A stretch of DNA of 64,000 nucleotides. Origin: an uncultured Bacteroidales bacterium. Lineage in GTDB: Bacteria > Bacteroidota > Bacteroidia > Bacteroidales > CAIWKO01. Location: positions 1 to 64,000 of the forward strand of contig CAIWKO010000004.1 in assembly GCA_903913285.1 (NCBI GenBank). Direction: 5' to 3'. The position numbers were made by a program, and so were the translations under genes. The notes under the pieces were generated by a model. That model saw only the letters and a list, made by a program, of their open reading frames with translations, searched no databases and was not told the origin of the DNA. Shown here piece after piece: positions 9,032-16,384 of the stretch (its first letter is position 1; every line of letters starts with the position of its first letter).

Positions 9032-9064
9032 AAGTTAACGGTAGCATTAAAAAAGTTAACGGTA
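9032..9064 (-). promoter_or_regulatory. Paired direct repeat, candidate LytTR-type operator
   Basis: On the minus strand the 12-mer TACCGTTAACTT occurs twice (9053-9064 and 9032-9043), exactly 21 bp apart. Two short direct repeats of the form ACCGTTNAN one to two helical turns apart are the known architecture of LytTR-family response regulator sites. The pair lies 84-116 bases upstream of the VIT/vWA gene start, an activator-like position. No LytTR regulator is present in the window. Confidence 0.5.
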
Positions 9065-9188
9065 AAATTTCGACCAAAAAGCTATAAAAAAACAAAGAAT
9101 GAATGGAAATAAAATAAAAAATCGTATTACAATTTCGATAAGCAGGATTGTCTTAGTATCAGTTTAAGGGTATCAAAATTGTTACCTC

Positions 9189-10277
9189 CTAACTATCTTT
9201 AATCATTTGATAATGACAACGCAAAACATCATTATTTTCAACATCACGTAGGTGAGTTCCATTGCCTCTGCACCATTTGAATTCTTTGCAATCGGCACAC
9301 ATCCCGACTTTTGCCCAGTTGCGGTCTCGCATGGGTTGGAACTTAGTATTCCACACATCGATAAAATCGTCTTTGTATATATTGCCTTGGGTGAAAGCTT
9401 CGCGGTTGATGTTGGGACAAGCACATATAGAACCATCAGCAAGCACCGATGCGATGTTGATGCCTGCACGACAAAAGAAAAAGCCATCGCGAACTTCGGA
9501 TTCATAATCACCAAGAAACCCTTCACAACCGAAACTTGTCTGTATGATTCCTTCTTCGCGATTTGATCTGATGAAATCAAGAACCTGACGGAATTGTTCA
9601 TTACTGATGCTTAACAATGGATTTTCTTTTGCTCTGCCAATTGGGCAAATGCTGAATATTCTCCATTTTTTCACACCCAGTTCAATCAGAAATTGTTTGA
9701 GAGCAGGAAGTTCATCAATGTTTCTCTGGTTCACACAGGTAACCACATCGTAAACGATTTCATCTCGTGCACTAATAGCAAGTTTAATGGCATTGACTGC
9801 TTTCTCGAAACTGTGTTTGTTGCCCCGCATCCAGTTATGACTTTCTTCAAATCCATCCAGACTGATGGTCATGGAGCGCAAGCCACTATTGAGCAGGTTT
9901 TTGAAACGTTCGGGAGTCAGAGCATATCCGTTGGTGACAAAGCCCCAGGGAAAACCCTGTTTGTAAAGTTCCATACCGCATTCTTCGAGATCTTTACGCA
10001 TCAGCGGTTCACCGCCGGTTATTACAATCATTACCTTGTTCGGATTGTAAACTTCGCGCACTTTGGCAGTTACTTTCAGAAAATCCTGATACGGCATGTC
10101 CTTTACCTGTGAATCGGAATGGCAATCGCTGCCGCAATGAATACAACTTATATTGCAGCGGAGCGTGCATTCCCAAAAAAAGTATGAGAGTTCATGCAGT
10201 TGCGATTGCACGTTCACATATTTACTGAAAACATTGAGCGCAACGCGCTTTCTGAATCCCGGGCGATAATTTTTCAC
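9189..10277 (-). CDS. Radical SAM/SPASM enzyme of the rSAM/lipoprotein type
   Basis: 362 residues. The radical SAM 4Fe-4S motif is CNISCIHC (Cys41, Cys45, Cys48), followed by GSDC, then the SAM-binding ITGGEPLMR. The C-terminal 100 residues hold a SPASM-type cysteine set (FFCRAG, SICACPN, MCADCKEFKWCRGN, LRCHY) for auxiliary clusters. Enzymes with this layout usually modify ribosomally made peptides or proteins. The N-terminus (WECTLRCNISCIHCGSDC) and the adjoining lipoprotein genes match, from memory, the Bacteroidota rSAM/lipoprotein pair described as TIGR04133/TIGR04134, whose chemistry is not established. It is the last gene of an apparent operon, 28 bases after the small YG-motif gene at 10306-10683. 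The likely substrates are its neighbours; this is inference. Confidence 0.85.
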   Translation of the reverse strand: MKNYRPGFRKRVALNVFSKYVNVQSQLHELSYFFWECTLRCNISCIHCGSDCHSDSQVKDMPYQDFLKVTAKVREVYNPNKVMIVITGGEPLMRKDLEECGMELYKQGFPWGFVTNGYALTPERFKNLLNSGLRSMTISLDGFEESHNWMRGNKHSFEKAVNAIKLAISARDEIVYDVVTCVNQRNIDELPALKQFLIELGVKKWRIFSICPIGRAKENPLLSISNEQFRQVLDFIRSNREEGIIQTSFGCEGFLGDYESEVRDGFFFCRAGINIASVLADGSICACPNINREAFTQGNIYKDDFIDVWNTKFQPMRDRNWAKVGMCADCKEFKWCRGNGTHLRDVENNDVLRCHYQMIKDS

Positions 10278-10305
10278 GTTGGTATATTAATATGCTTTTG
10301 AGGAA

Positions 10306-10683
10306 TTAATAAGTGTTTGGAAGAACGCCATATTTAGTGGCGGTATGATGTATAGGTATCCCATATTTTGTGACAGGATGTGCCGGTTTGTATATGTTAT
10401 TGTGTATTTTTTTTGCTTTTGCAATAGAATCGGCTTTTGCAATAGAATCAACTTTTGCCTTTTCTTTCTGCATATGGGCTATTGAATCAGCCTTTGCTAT
10501 TTTTGTAATAGAATCGTACTGATGTTTGGTCTTAGCAACCGAATCGTTGATATGAGCTGTTTTGTCAGCCTGGTTGGGATTGTGGCAACGAGTGAGAAAC
10601 AACATGCTAACAGAACCGATGATGACCAATGTATAATAATAGTACCTTGATTTGCATTTCAGAAACGTTCTGCGAATTTTCAT
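10306..10683 (-). CDS. Small exported YG-motif protein, candidate radical SAM substrate (paralogue 1)
   Basis: 125 residues. The N-terminus is basic then hydrophobic (about 14-31) and ends in LTRC at Cys33; Arg at -1 makes this a poor lipobox, so it may be an anchor rather than a lipoprotein signal. Residues 45-95 are a charged low-complexity stalk built from DSIAKAD-like repeats. The last 21 residues carry two Tyr-Gly motifs, KYGIP (Tyr107) and KYGVL (Tyr118), 11 residues apart. It is a clear paralogue of the next gene upstream (10740-11132): same N-terminus, same CHNPNQ after the cysteine, same motif spacing. Possible -7 box TAAATTTG on the minus strand at 10701-10708. No known function; the context suggests a target of the radical SAM enzyme 28 bases downstream. 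Confidence 0.75.
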   Translation of the reverse strand: MKIRRTFLKCKSRYYYYTLVIIGSVSMLFLTRCHNPNQADKTAHINDSVAKTKHQYDSITKIAKADSIAHMQKEKAKVDSIAKADSIAKAKKIHNNIYKPAHPVTKYGIPIHHTATKYGVLPNTY

Positions 10684-10739
10684 AACAAATAAATTTGAAT
10701 CAAATTTACTATAGTTTAGACTACTTATTATCGGAAAGT

Positions 10740-11132
10740 TTAATTTTTATAAAAATTTCTTTGAATGCCATATTTCGTAGGGTAATCACCAGGTACAATT
10801 CCATAATCCACAATCGGTTTTATAGTTGGAATAAATTGATTTTGCTTCAGTCGTTTCTTTATTAATTTTTTCTTAGCATTTGAAATTGAATCGGCTTTAT
10901 GAGTGGAATCAATTTGTGCTAATTTTTTTTGTTCGACAATAGCTTCCGATTTGGCAACCGAATCCAAATGGTATTTTGCCTTTACTAATGATTCATTAAT
11001 GTTGGTTGTTATTTTTTCCTGATTGGGATTATGACAACGAGTTAGCAATATTATACTCACAGAACCAATTAAAACAAGTGTATAATAATAAAAGCACGAT
11101 TTGCATTTAAGAATTGTCCTGTGAATTTTCAT
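10740..11132 (-). CDS. Small exported YG-motif protein, candidate radical SAM substrate (paralogue 2)
   Basis: 130 residues. The N-terminal MKIHRTILKCKSC is followed by a hydrophobic helix (about 15-30) and LTRCHNPNQ with Cys33, nearly identical to paralogue 1. A Lys/Ala/Ser/Asp-rich stalk follows. The C-terminus has two Tyr-Gly motifs, DYGIV (Tyr110) and KYGIQ (Tyr121), again 11 residues apart, although the residues between them differ from paralogue 1. It starts 3 bases after the stop of the lipoprotein gene at 11136-11585, so translation is probably coupled. The conservation of the hydrophobic segment and motif pair with drift of the stalk suggests those are the working parts. Function unknown. 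Confidence 0.75.
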   Translation of the reverse strand: MKIHRTILKCKSCFYYYTLVLIGSVSIILLTRCHNPNQEKITTNINESLVKAKYHLDSVAKSEAIVEQKKLAQIDSTHKADSISNAKKKLIKKRLKQNQFIPTIKPIVDYGIVPGDYPTKYGIQRNFYKN

Positions 11133-11135
11133 AGA

Positions 11136-11585
11136 TCAAGGTTTTCTTTGAAGAGATACATCTGCTAAATGATCCATATTATTAATATCTCTGAAGCTCA
11201 CATCAACTTCGATGTTTTTCGATAAAAAACTTCCGTTTAGTGTGCTGTCTACATCATAAAAGATCATTTTGACCTTTTGATTTTCGAAGGTATATTTATG
11301 GGCAGAGTAAATTCCTTGTGCATTTGTTGCAGTATAAACTGTGTCGTCGACATCGGAATAAAGCTTCACCTTTATATTAGGAATTGGTTTAAGAGAATCG
11401 GCCGATAAGACACTTCCATGAAAATCAACCGTATTCACAGAGTAAGGAACACCATATTCGGCAATCGGTTCACCGTATTTGTTACAGGACATTAAGAACC
11501 CAAATCCGGCGAGTCCCATCACCCAAAGAGTTTTCTTTAAGGTCGCAGAACGAAATCGTAGCACAGATCTTTTGAAGTTATACAT
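11136..11585 (-). CDS. Putative lipoprotein of the rSAM/lipoprotein system
   Basis: 149 residues. The signal ends in a good lipobox, GFLMSC, with lipidated Cys34. Directly after it come two Tyr-Gly motifs, NKYGEP (Tyr37) and AEYGVP (Tyr44), and then a carboxypeptidase-regulatory-like beta domain (FHGSVLSADSLKPIPNIKVKLYSDVDD...TNAQGIYS). A lipobox, a YGxP motif and a small beta-sandwich form the architecture I recall for TIGR04134 lipoproteins paired with a radical SAM enzyme in Bacteroidota. The motif is N-terminal here but C-terminal in the two smaller paralogues. Likely anchored by lipid in the outer or inner membrane; role unknown. Confidence 0.8.
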   Translation of the reverse strand: MYNFKRSVLRFRSATLKKTLWVMGLAGFGFLMSCNKYGEPIAEYGVPYSVNTVDFHGSVLSADSLKPIPNIKVKLYSDVDDTVYTATNAQGIYSAHKYTFENQKVKMIFYDVDSTLNGSFLSKNIEVDVSFRDINNMDHLADVSLQRKP

Positions 11586-11669
11586 GGCTCAATTTTTATA
11601 TTTGATAATTTCTAAAGCAAAAAGATTAATACTAAGGAATTAAATCAGCAAAAATTATGCCTTAAATAG

Positions 11670-12134
11670 TCATTTACAAGGGGTGTCTTGCTTAGATTTC
11701 ATTCCCATATAGTATATGGTTTTGCTGTCGTAATAATTGTCCCAACTTCCCTTCTTTGTTAAAATAAAATCATCGTTATTGAGATTAATTGTCTGCCTGG
11801 CAGGTAAAAATTCACCGTTGTTTACTTTACCGTCAATATCTTCTGCGGTGATTTCGAATTTATCGGAACTACTCATCATACTTGTTATCAGCATCAGAGA
11901 AAAATTACCTTTTTCATCCGTATAAGCTGAATCGTACACATTTTTGCCATAATTATCCGTAACATTCAGTTTTACTTTGATCTTAGGAACAGGATTTTTG
12001 CACTTTTCTGAAATGACATTTCCTTTTAAGGAATAATGATTTTCAACGATACCGTATTGTGCAGCAGCAGTTCCTGAAAAACCAAAAATAAATGCTACGA
12101 TCGTAAAAAAGAATTTGTTGAATTTTAATTTCAT
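11670..12134 (-). CDS. Secreted beta-domain protein with N-terminal YG motif
   Basis: 154 residues. Start set at the ATG of MKLKFNK because this begins a signal peptide ending GTAAA before Gln26; longer versions add an unlikely extension into the upstream gene. The mature protein begins QYGIVENHYSLKGNV, so a Tyr-Gly motif (Tyr27) sits at the very N-terminus. A carboxypeptidase-regulatory-like domain follows (KIKVKLNVTDNYGKNVYDSAYTDEKGNFSLML). It resembles the adjacent lipoprotein in layout but lacks a lipobox cysteine. It begins 31 bases after the DUF2400 gene stop and ends 84 bases before the lipoprotein start, which places it first among the four YG proteins of the cassette. Function unknown. 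Confidence 0.75.
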   Translation of the reverse strand: MKLKFNKFFFTIVAFIFGFSGTAAAQYGIVENHYSLKGNVISEKCKNPVPKIKVKLNVTDNYGKNVYDSAYTDEKGNFSLMLITSMMSSSDKFEITAEDIDGKVNNGEFLPARQTINLNNDDFILTKKGSWDNYYDSKTIYYMGMKSKQDTPCK

Positions 12135-12165
12135 GATAATGAACTTCAAAGTATGGACAAATTTA

Positions 12166-12933
12166 TTAAAGTTTATCGTAAATTCCCAATCCGAATAAAG
12201 AAAAATCATATTTTACAGGATCGTTAGCATCAAATTTTCTCAAAATAGTGGTCAGTTCTTCAACAGCTTTCCAATTATTCTGTTTCGTATTGAGAAGTCC
12301 AAGCTCACGTGAGGTATTTCCCGTATGCAGATCCAGAGGGCAATAAAGTGCTGATGATGGTATCTTTTTCCATAAGCCAAAGTCTACCCCACGGCCATCA
12401 TTACGGACCATCCAGCGAAGAAACAGATTTATACGTTTGCAGGCAGATTCTTTAGCAGCGTCGGATATGTGTTTTTCAGCATGATGTAAATGCGGAATTT
12501 CGAAAAAGATCCTGCGGAATTCAATCAGGGATTGTTTTAAATTATTATGACGATAAAAAGCATCCGAGAAAACATCTTCTAGGCCATTATGTTTTAAGTA
12601 AATATTTTTTAGGGAACGAACGAAAAACATACAATCTGAGCCATTGAATGTTCTGTGTACAAACCTCTGTAGCATTTTTATCTCATTTTCAGATGAAGAT
12701 GTGATAAACTTGTATGGCTCATGATCCATCATTTGCATGAGTTTCATCGAACTTCTAATTATTTGAGGACGCTGCCCCCAGGCAAGTGTAGCTGCGAAAA
12801 AACCGGCTATTTCCATATCTTCCTTATGCGAAAAACTATGAGGAACTATAATAGGATCTTCGGTAATAAAAACAGGGTTATTATAGCGTTCGTACGATTC
12901 GTTGAGCAGGTCTTTTAATTCCGTAAAATTCAT
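12166..12933 (-). CDS. TIGR02757/DUF2400 family protein
   Basis: 255 residues. The sequence FFAATLAWGQRPQIIRSS, NRSLFLRWM-like FLRWMVRNDGRGVDFGLW and CPLDLHTGNTSRELGLL are the family hallmarks of TIGR02757 (DUF2400), common in Bacteroidota and predicted to have a helix-hairpin-helix DNA-glycosylase-like fold. No catalytic role is established. The start is the ATG of MNFTELKDLL; upstream in-frame codons would read into the coding region of the Memo-AMMECR1 gene, whose stop is 10 bases away. It is the second gene of the apparent operon ending in the radical SAM enzyme; whether it shares a function with the rest is unknown. Confidence 0.85.
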   Translation of the reverse strand: MNFTELKDLLNESYERYNNPVFITEDPIIVPHSFSHKEDMEIAGFFAATLAWGQRPQIIRSSMKLMQMMDHEPYKFITSSSENEIKMLQRFVHRTFNGSDCMFFVRSLKNIYLKHNGLEDVFSDAFYRHNNLKQSLIEFRRIFFEIPHLHHAEKHISDAAKESACKRINLFLRWMVRNDGRGVDFGLWKKIPSSALYCPLDLHTGNTSRELGLLNTKQNNWKAVEELTTILRKFDANDPVKYDFSLFGLGIYDKL

Positions 12934-12943
12934 TTCCAAAGCA

Positions 12944-14449
12944 TTATTGGGATTCTTTTTCGCCGAAAACAACCGCTGTATAAATATAAATATCGGCATC
13001 TTTCCAACCGTTCCATCCGATACCTGCCTTATCTTCAGCGCAGTGTCCCAGAAACTCATTTTTGGTCCAACCTGTTTGTGTGGCTACTTGTGGTAAAAAT
13101 GTACCGCTGTAGTTTCCCTTAATAATATAGATACCATGCTTCCCTAATTCAATTTCATCAATCGATTGTATTTTTTTTAGCGGTGAAAGTACCGATATCT
13201 CAATATCAATCTGATCGAGTTCATCTGAAGAGACTCTTTGAAACCGTGTATCCTCTGTTGCTGAAGCTTTGGCTATGTCCTGAACAATTTGGTACAAAGG
13301 TTTTTTTGCAGTAAATTGTCCAATACAACCTCGCAGGTCACCTTTTTTATGCAAAGAAACAAATGCTCCGCAGTATTGTTTTATTGTCTCAGATAACTTT
13401 GCAGAATCAATAGTAGGTGTGACCCCTGTTCTAATGAATTCATTCAGGGTGTTTCGTGCAATAAGCAACAGATCTTTTTTATTGGTTTTGCTTAAAGTAA
13501 ATTCAGTGTTTTTAGTTTTATTTTGAGTAATTACTATTGAATTATAACCGACAACCCGCGATGAATCGCCATAGGCAGGAGTATCACCTGAATTTTTATA
13601 TTTCAGAACTTTGATATTGATGTCTTTTATTTTTTCGGTAATATAAAGCATGGTAAGAACTGAGGTCCATCCGCATAAACTTGTTAATAAGTTTGGAATA
13701 TTCAGTTTCGTATTCGATTTAATAGTTTTTAGTAGTGCGGAGGTAGAATTACTTTGTATCGCGTCAGAAGTTAGTTTGTCAACTTTTACTGCATCGGCGT
13801 ATTTGGGATAATGCGAAAAATCGCTGCTGATAACGAAAAGGTTATCCGAATTAAAATACGGTGCCATAACATCTGCAATTTTCTCACAGGTTTCTGCATC
13901 ATCAGTACCTAGTATTATTGGTACTATTCGAAAAGGTTTTTTCATATGATATTGAAGGAAAGGAAGCTGAACTTCAATGCTATGTTCCAATCGGTGGGCT
14001 TCATTATACTTTATAAAAACACTGCCAGTATTCAGAAGCTTTCTTCCTAGAGATGTATCAACCTCAACAACTCCAAGCGGAGTGATAAAATTGCCATCAA
14101 TAAAAATGGCTGCACCGTTAAAGTATTCCCGATGGCTGGAGCCGATAACAAAAATATCGGTATATTCTTTATCGGCATCGATTTGATTGAAACTGCATGC
14201 TGCAACTTCTCCTGAGAAAATATAGCCGGCATGTGGTGAAATTATTGCCAAAACATTTTTACTTTGATTTGGAACTGCTTTTGAAAAAAGTTTTTTCAGA
14301 TTATTCACTAATGTGAGTGAATCTGCAGCATAAAACTGACCGGCGACGGCAGCCGGCCGGTCGTTTGGACTAGATTTATTATTCTGCGAATTACAACTTT
14401 CAGACATAATCAATAGATTTATTATTATGATGGTCAATAACCGATTCAT
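12944..14449 (-). CDS. Exported AmmeMemoRadiSam protein B-A fusion (Memo + AMMECR1)
   Basis: 501 residues, two domains. Residues about 30-300 are a Memo-like (AmmeMemoRadiSam B) domain: DRPAAVAGQFYAAD, ISPHAGYIFSGEVAACSF, GSSHREYFNGAAI, HSIEVQLPFLQ, VISSDFSHY. Residues about 320-501 are an AMMECR1 (A) domain: GAFVSLHKKGDLRGCIG and FLPQVATQTGWTKNEFLGHCAEDKAGI. The N-terminus is hydrophobic and ends in SESCNSQNNKS, which looks like a Bacteroidota lipoprotein signal, though the lipobox is imperfect. The third family partner, the radical SAM enzyme AmrS, is not in the window. A -7 box TAACTTTG lies on the minus strand at 14466-14473, so this is probably the first gene of the operon that ends with a different radical SAM enzyme. 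Confidence 0.88.
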   Translation of the reverse strand: MNRLLTIIIINLLIMSESCNSQNNKSSPNDRPAAVAGQFYAADSLTLVNNLKKLFSKAVPNQSKNVLAIISPHAGYIFSGEVAACSFNQIDADKEYTDIFVIGSSHREYFNGAAIFIDGNFITPLGVVEVDTSLGRKLLNTGSVFIKYNEAHRLEHSIEVQLPFLQYHMKKPFRIVPIILGTDDAETCEKIADVMAPYFNSDNLFVISSDFSHYPKYADAVKVDKLTSDAIQSNSTSALLKTIKSNTKLNIPNLLTSLCGWTSVLTMLYITEKIKDINIKVLKYKNSGDTPAYGDSSRVVGYNSIVITQNKTKNTEFTLSKTNKKDLLLIARNTLNEFIRTGVTPTIDSAKLSETIKQYCGAFVSLHKKGDLRGCIGQFTAKKPLYQIVQDIAKASATEDTRFQRVSSDELDQIDIEISVLSPLKKIQSIDEIELGKHGIYIIKGNYSGTFLPQVATQTGWTKNEFLGHCAEDKAGIGWNGWKDADIYIYTAVVFGEKESQ

Positions 14450-14465
14450 GAGATAGCTCTTTATA

Positions 14466-14473
14466 CAAAGTTA
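14466..14473 (-). promoter_or_regulatory. -7 element of the Memo-AMMECR1/rSAM operon
   Basis: TAACTTTG on the minus strand, 17 bases before the gene start. It forms a divergent promoter region with the ftsE promoter. Confidence 0.6.
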
Positions 14474-14514
14474 AGAAAAAAAACATCTAAAATTTCACAA
14501 AAATTGATTTAATA

Positions 14515-14545
14515 TTGGTTAGCTGGACAATAAAACTTATTTTTG
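14515..14545 (+). promoter_or_regulatory. ftsE promoter
   Basis: TTG at 14515-14517 and TATTTTTG at 14538-14545, separated by 20 bases, match the Bacteroidota -33/-7 pattern. The -7 box overlaps an in-frame TTG, so translation must start at the ATG at 14564. Confidence 0.65.
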
Positions 14546-14563
14546 AATCCTGAAACTGAAGTT

Positions 14564-15253
14564 ATGGAAGATACCCAAAAAATAAAAAGCAATGCCATCA
14601 TTCAACTCGAAAAAATTTCTGTTTTTCAAAATAATGTATTGATTTTGGCTAATGTTTCATTATGTATTGAACGTGGTGAATTTGTATATTTGATTGGCCC
14701 TACAGGAAGCGGAAAAAGCAGTTTGCTGAAATTAATTTATGCTGATTTACCATCATTGGATGGTTTTGCACAAGTTGCAGGATATGATTTGAGAACTATA
14801 AAGCGTAAACAAGTCCCATATTTACGCAGGAAACTTGGTATCGTATTTCAGGATTTTCAGCTGCTAACAGACCGAACAGTTGATGAGAATCTGCTTTTTG
14901 TGATGAAAGCAACAGGTTGGAATAGTAAAATTGATATTAAACAACGCAGTTTGGAAGTACTGGAAATGGTTGGATTGAGTGGCAAAGGCAACAAAATGCC
15001 TAATCAGCTTTCCGGAGGTGAGCAGCAACGAGTTGTTATAGCACGGGCATTGATAAATCATCCGGAAGTTATTTTAGCTGATGAACCTACAGGGAATCTT
15101 GACCCAAATACATCAGAAGATATCATAAATGTGCTTTTAAATATCAGTAATACAGGAACAGCCGTATTAATGGCAACTCACGATTATTCTTTGTTTAGAA
15201 GATTTCCAGCGCGAACATTAAGGATAGAGGAAGGGTTACTACTTGAGAAATAA
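14564..15253 (+). CDS. ftsE: Cell-division ABC transporter ATPase FtsE
   Basis: 229 residues, the normal FtsE length. Walker A is GPTGSGKSS, the signature is LSGGEQQRVVIARAL, and Walker B is VILADEPTGNLDP, with the H-loop histidine in MATHDYSLF. FtsE pairs with the membrane protein FtsX and couples septal peptidoglycan hydrolysis to cell division at the inner membrane. No ftsX is adjacent, which I recall as common in Bacteroidota. Start set at the ATG at 14564 because the upstream in-frame TTG lies inside the -7 promoter box. Some lipoprotein-release ATPases (LolD-like) look similar, so FtsE is the best but not the only reading. It converges with the glycosyltransferase at 15263. Confidence 0.82.
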   Translation: MEDTQKIKSNAIIQLEKISVFQNNVLILANVSLCIERGEFVYLIGPTGSGKSSLLKLIYADLPSLDGFAQVAGYDLRTIKRKQVPYLRRKLGIVFQDFQLLTDRTVDENLLFVMKATGWNSKIDIKQRSLEVLEMVGLSGKGNKMPNQLSGGEQQRVVIARALINHPEVILADEPTGNLDPNTSEDIINVLLNISNTGTAVLMATHDYSLFRRFPARTLRIEEGLLLEK

Positions 15254-15262
15254 TCGGTTTAA

Positions 15263-16384
15263 TTAAAAAAGCATATCGATTAAAGTTTTTGTATTGTGCT
15301 CATTGGAAAAGCCATTATGAAGCAAAATCTCATCTCGTTTAATGGTTTCATCAAAATCGAAATCTTTTTTAAAAAGTGATTTTAGTTCAGTCTTCATTTC
15401 TTCAGCTGTGTCTCTGCAGATGCAAATATTTTCCAACCCCGTATTTTCGATCATAAGTGAATTTACGAGACAATATCTTCCCTGAAATAATGCTGCTAAA
15501 AGTTTTAGTTTGATTCCAGTTGCCTGGAATGTTGGAAGCACATTAACATGGGCATCGGAAATTAATTCGTAAATATCATCACTCGTGATTCCGGTTCTCA
15601 ATTCGATGTTTGATTTGCCAGAGATTGCGTTTCGTAATTCTTTTGAAGGTTTGTTGCCGGCAATTATTAGATGTATTTTGAGATTATTAAACACTTGATT
15701 AACAAGAAATAATGCTGCTTCATTGTTTTCGCCAACATCCAAACTCCCATGATAAAGAGCAAATGAGCCTTTACCGCGTTTTGAAGTCACAGTATTGTTT
15801 GGATGAAAAGCAGATATAGTTTGGGCGTTTTTATATTTTTTTGAGAAATAATCTGTATCGTTTTTTGAAATTGCAGCAATGCCTTCTGCATAATCAAGAA
15901 CTTTCTCATATCGTGCAAGTTTTCCGGCTTCATTCAAAAAATAATACCGTTTAAAGAGGTCTTTTTCAACACGTGCCAAATTATTATAATAATCGTGTTC
16001 AATATTGTGAGTCCTGACTATCTTACGTCTCTCACGGATTCGTTTGTCATTAATAAAGTAGGTAGTATGTAATCCTTCAAATAAAATCGGATAATTATCT
16101 TTAAGTAATAAATTCAACAGTTCTTTTGAATAGCGTGTAGCAACTATATATGGTTTGCGATTAAAAAGCTTTGTTTTTGAAATATCTCTTTTAAAATAAT
16201 GAACATCTTCACATAGCTCATCTAATAATTCCGAAGGTTTTCTATCATATTCAAAACAGTATAAATGGATTTTAATACCCGCATTTTTCAAACTTTTCAG
16301 TTTGTAAAAGATATCAATTGCACCGCCATAATTAACAGGAACTGGAATGTCAAAAGCAATAATATTAAGGTGTTTATCAGGCAT
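15263..16384 (-). CDS. Glycosyltransferase (GT4-like)
   Basis: 373 residues. The N-terminal half contains IAFDIPVPVNYGGAIDIFYKLKSLKNAG, typical of the donor-sugar fold start in GT-B enzymes. The C-terminal half has FALYHGSLDVGENNEAALFLVNQVF, LIIAGNKPSKEL and the phosphate-binding-like DAHVNVLPTFQATGIKLKLLAALFQGR. The latter resembles GT4 family glycosyltransferases, although the usual EGFG glutamate motif is not obvious. It overlaps the upstream glycosyltransferase gene by 8 bases, so the two are co-translated and probably act on the same surface glycan. Donor and acceptor are unknown. Confidence 0.78.
   Translation of the reverse strand: MPDKHLNIIAFDIPVPVNYGGAIDIFYKLKSLKNAGIKIHLYCFEYDRKPSELLDELCEDVHYFKRDISKTKLFNRKPYIVATRYSKELLNLLLKDNYPILFEGLHTTYFINDKRIRERRKIVRTHNIEHDYYNNLARVEKDLFKRYYFLNEAGKLARYEKVLDYAEGIAAISKNDTDYFSKKYKNAQTISAFHPNNTVTSKRGKGSFALYHGSLDVGENNEAALFLVNQVFNNLKIHLIIAGNKPSKELRNAISGKSNIELRTGITSDDIYELISDAHVNVLPTFQATGIKLKLLAALFQGRYCLVNSLMIENTGLENICICRDTAEEMKTELKSLFKKDFDFDETIKRDEILLHNGFSNEHNTKTLIDMLF

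Noticed and set aside
9189-10277. Radical SAM gene as the AmrS partner of the Memo-AMMECR1 fusion
   Set aside because: It has a SPASM-type C-terminal cysteine set and the N-terminal style of the lipoprotein-associated group, not that of AmrS.
14543-14563. TTG start for ftsE seven codons upstream
   Set aside because: The TTG overlaps the -7 box at 14538-14545, so it cannot be in the transcript.
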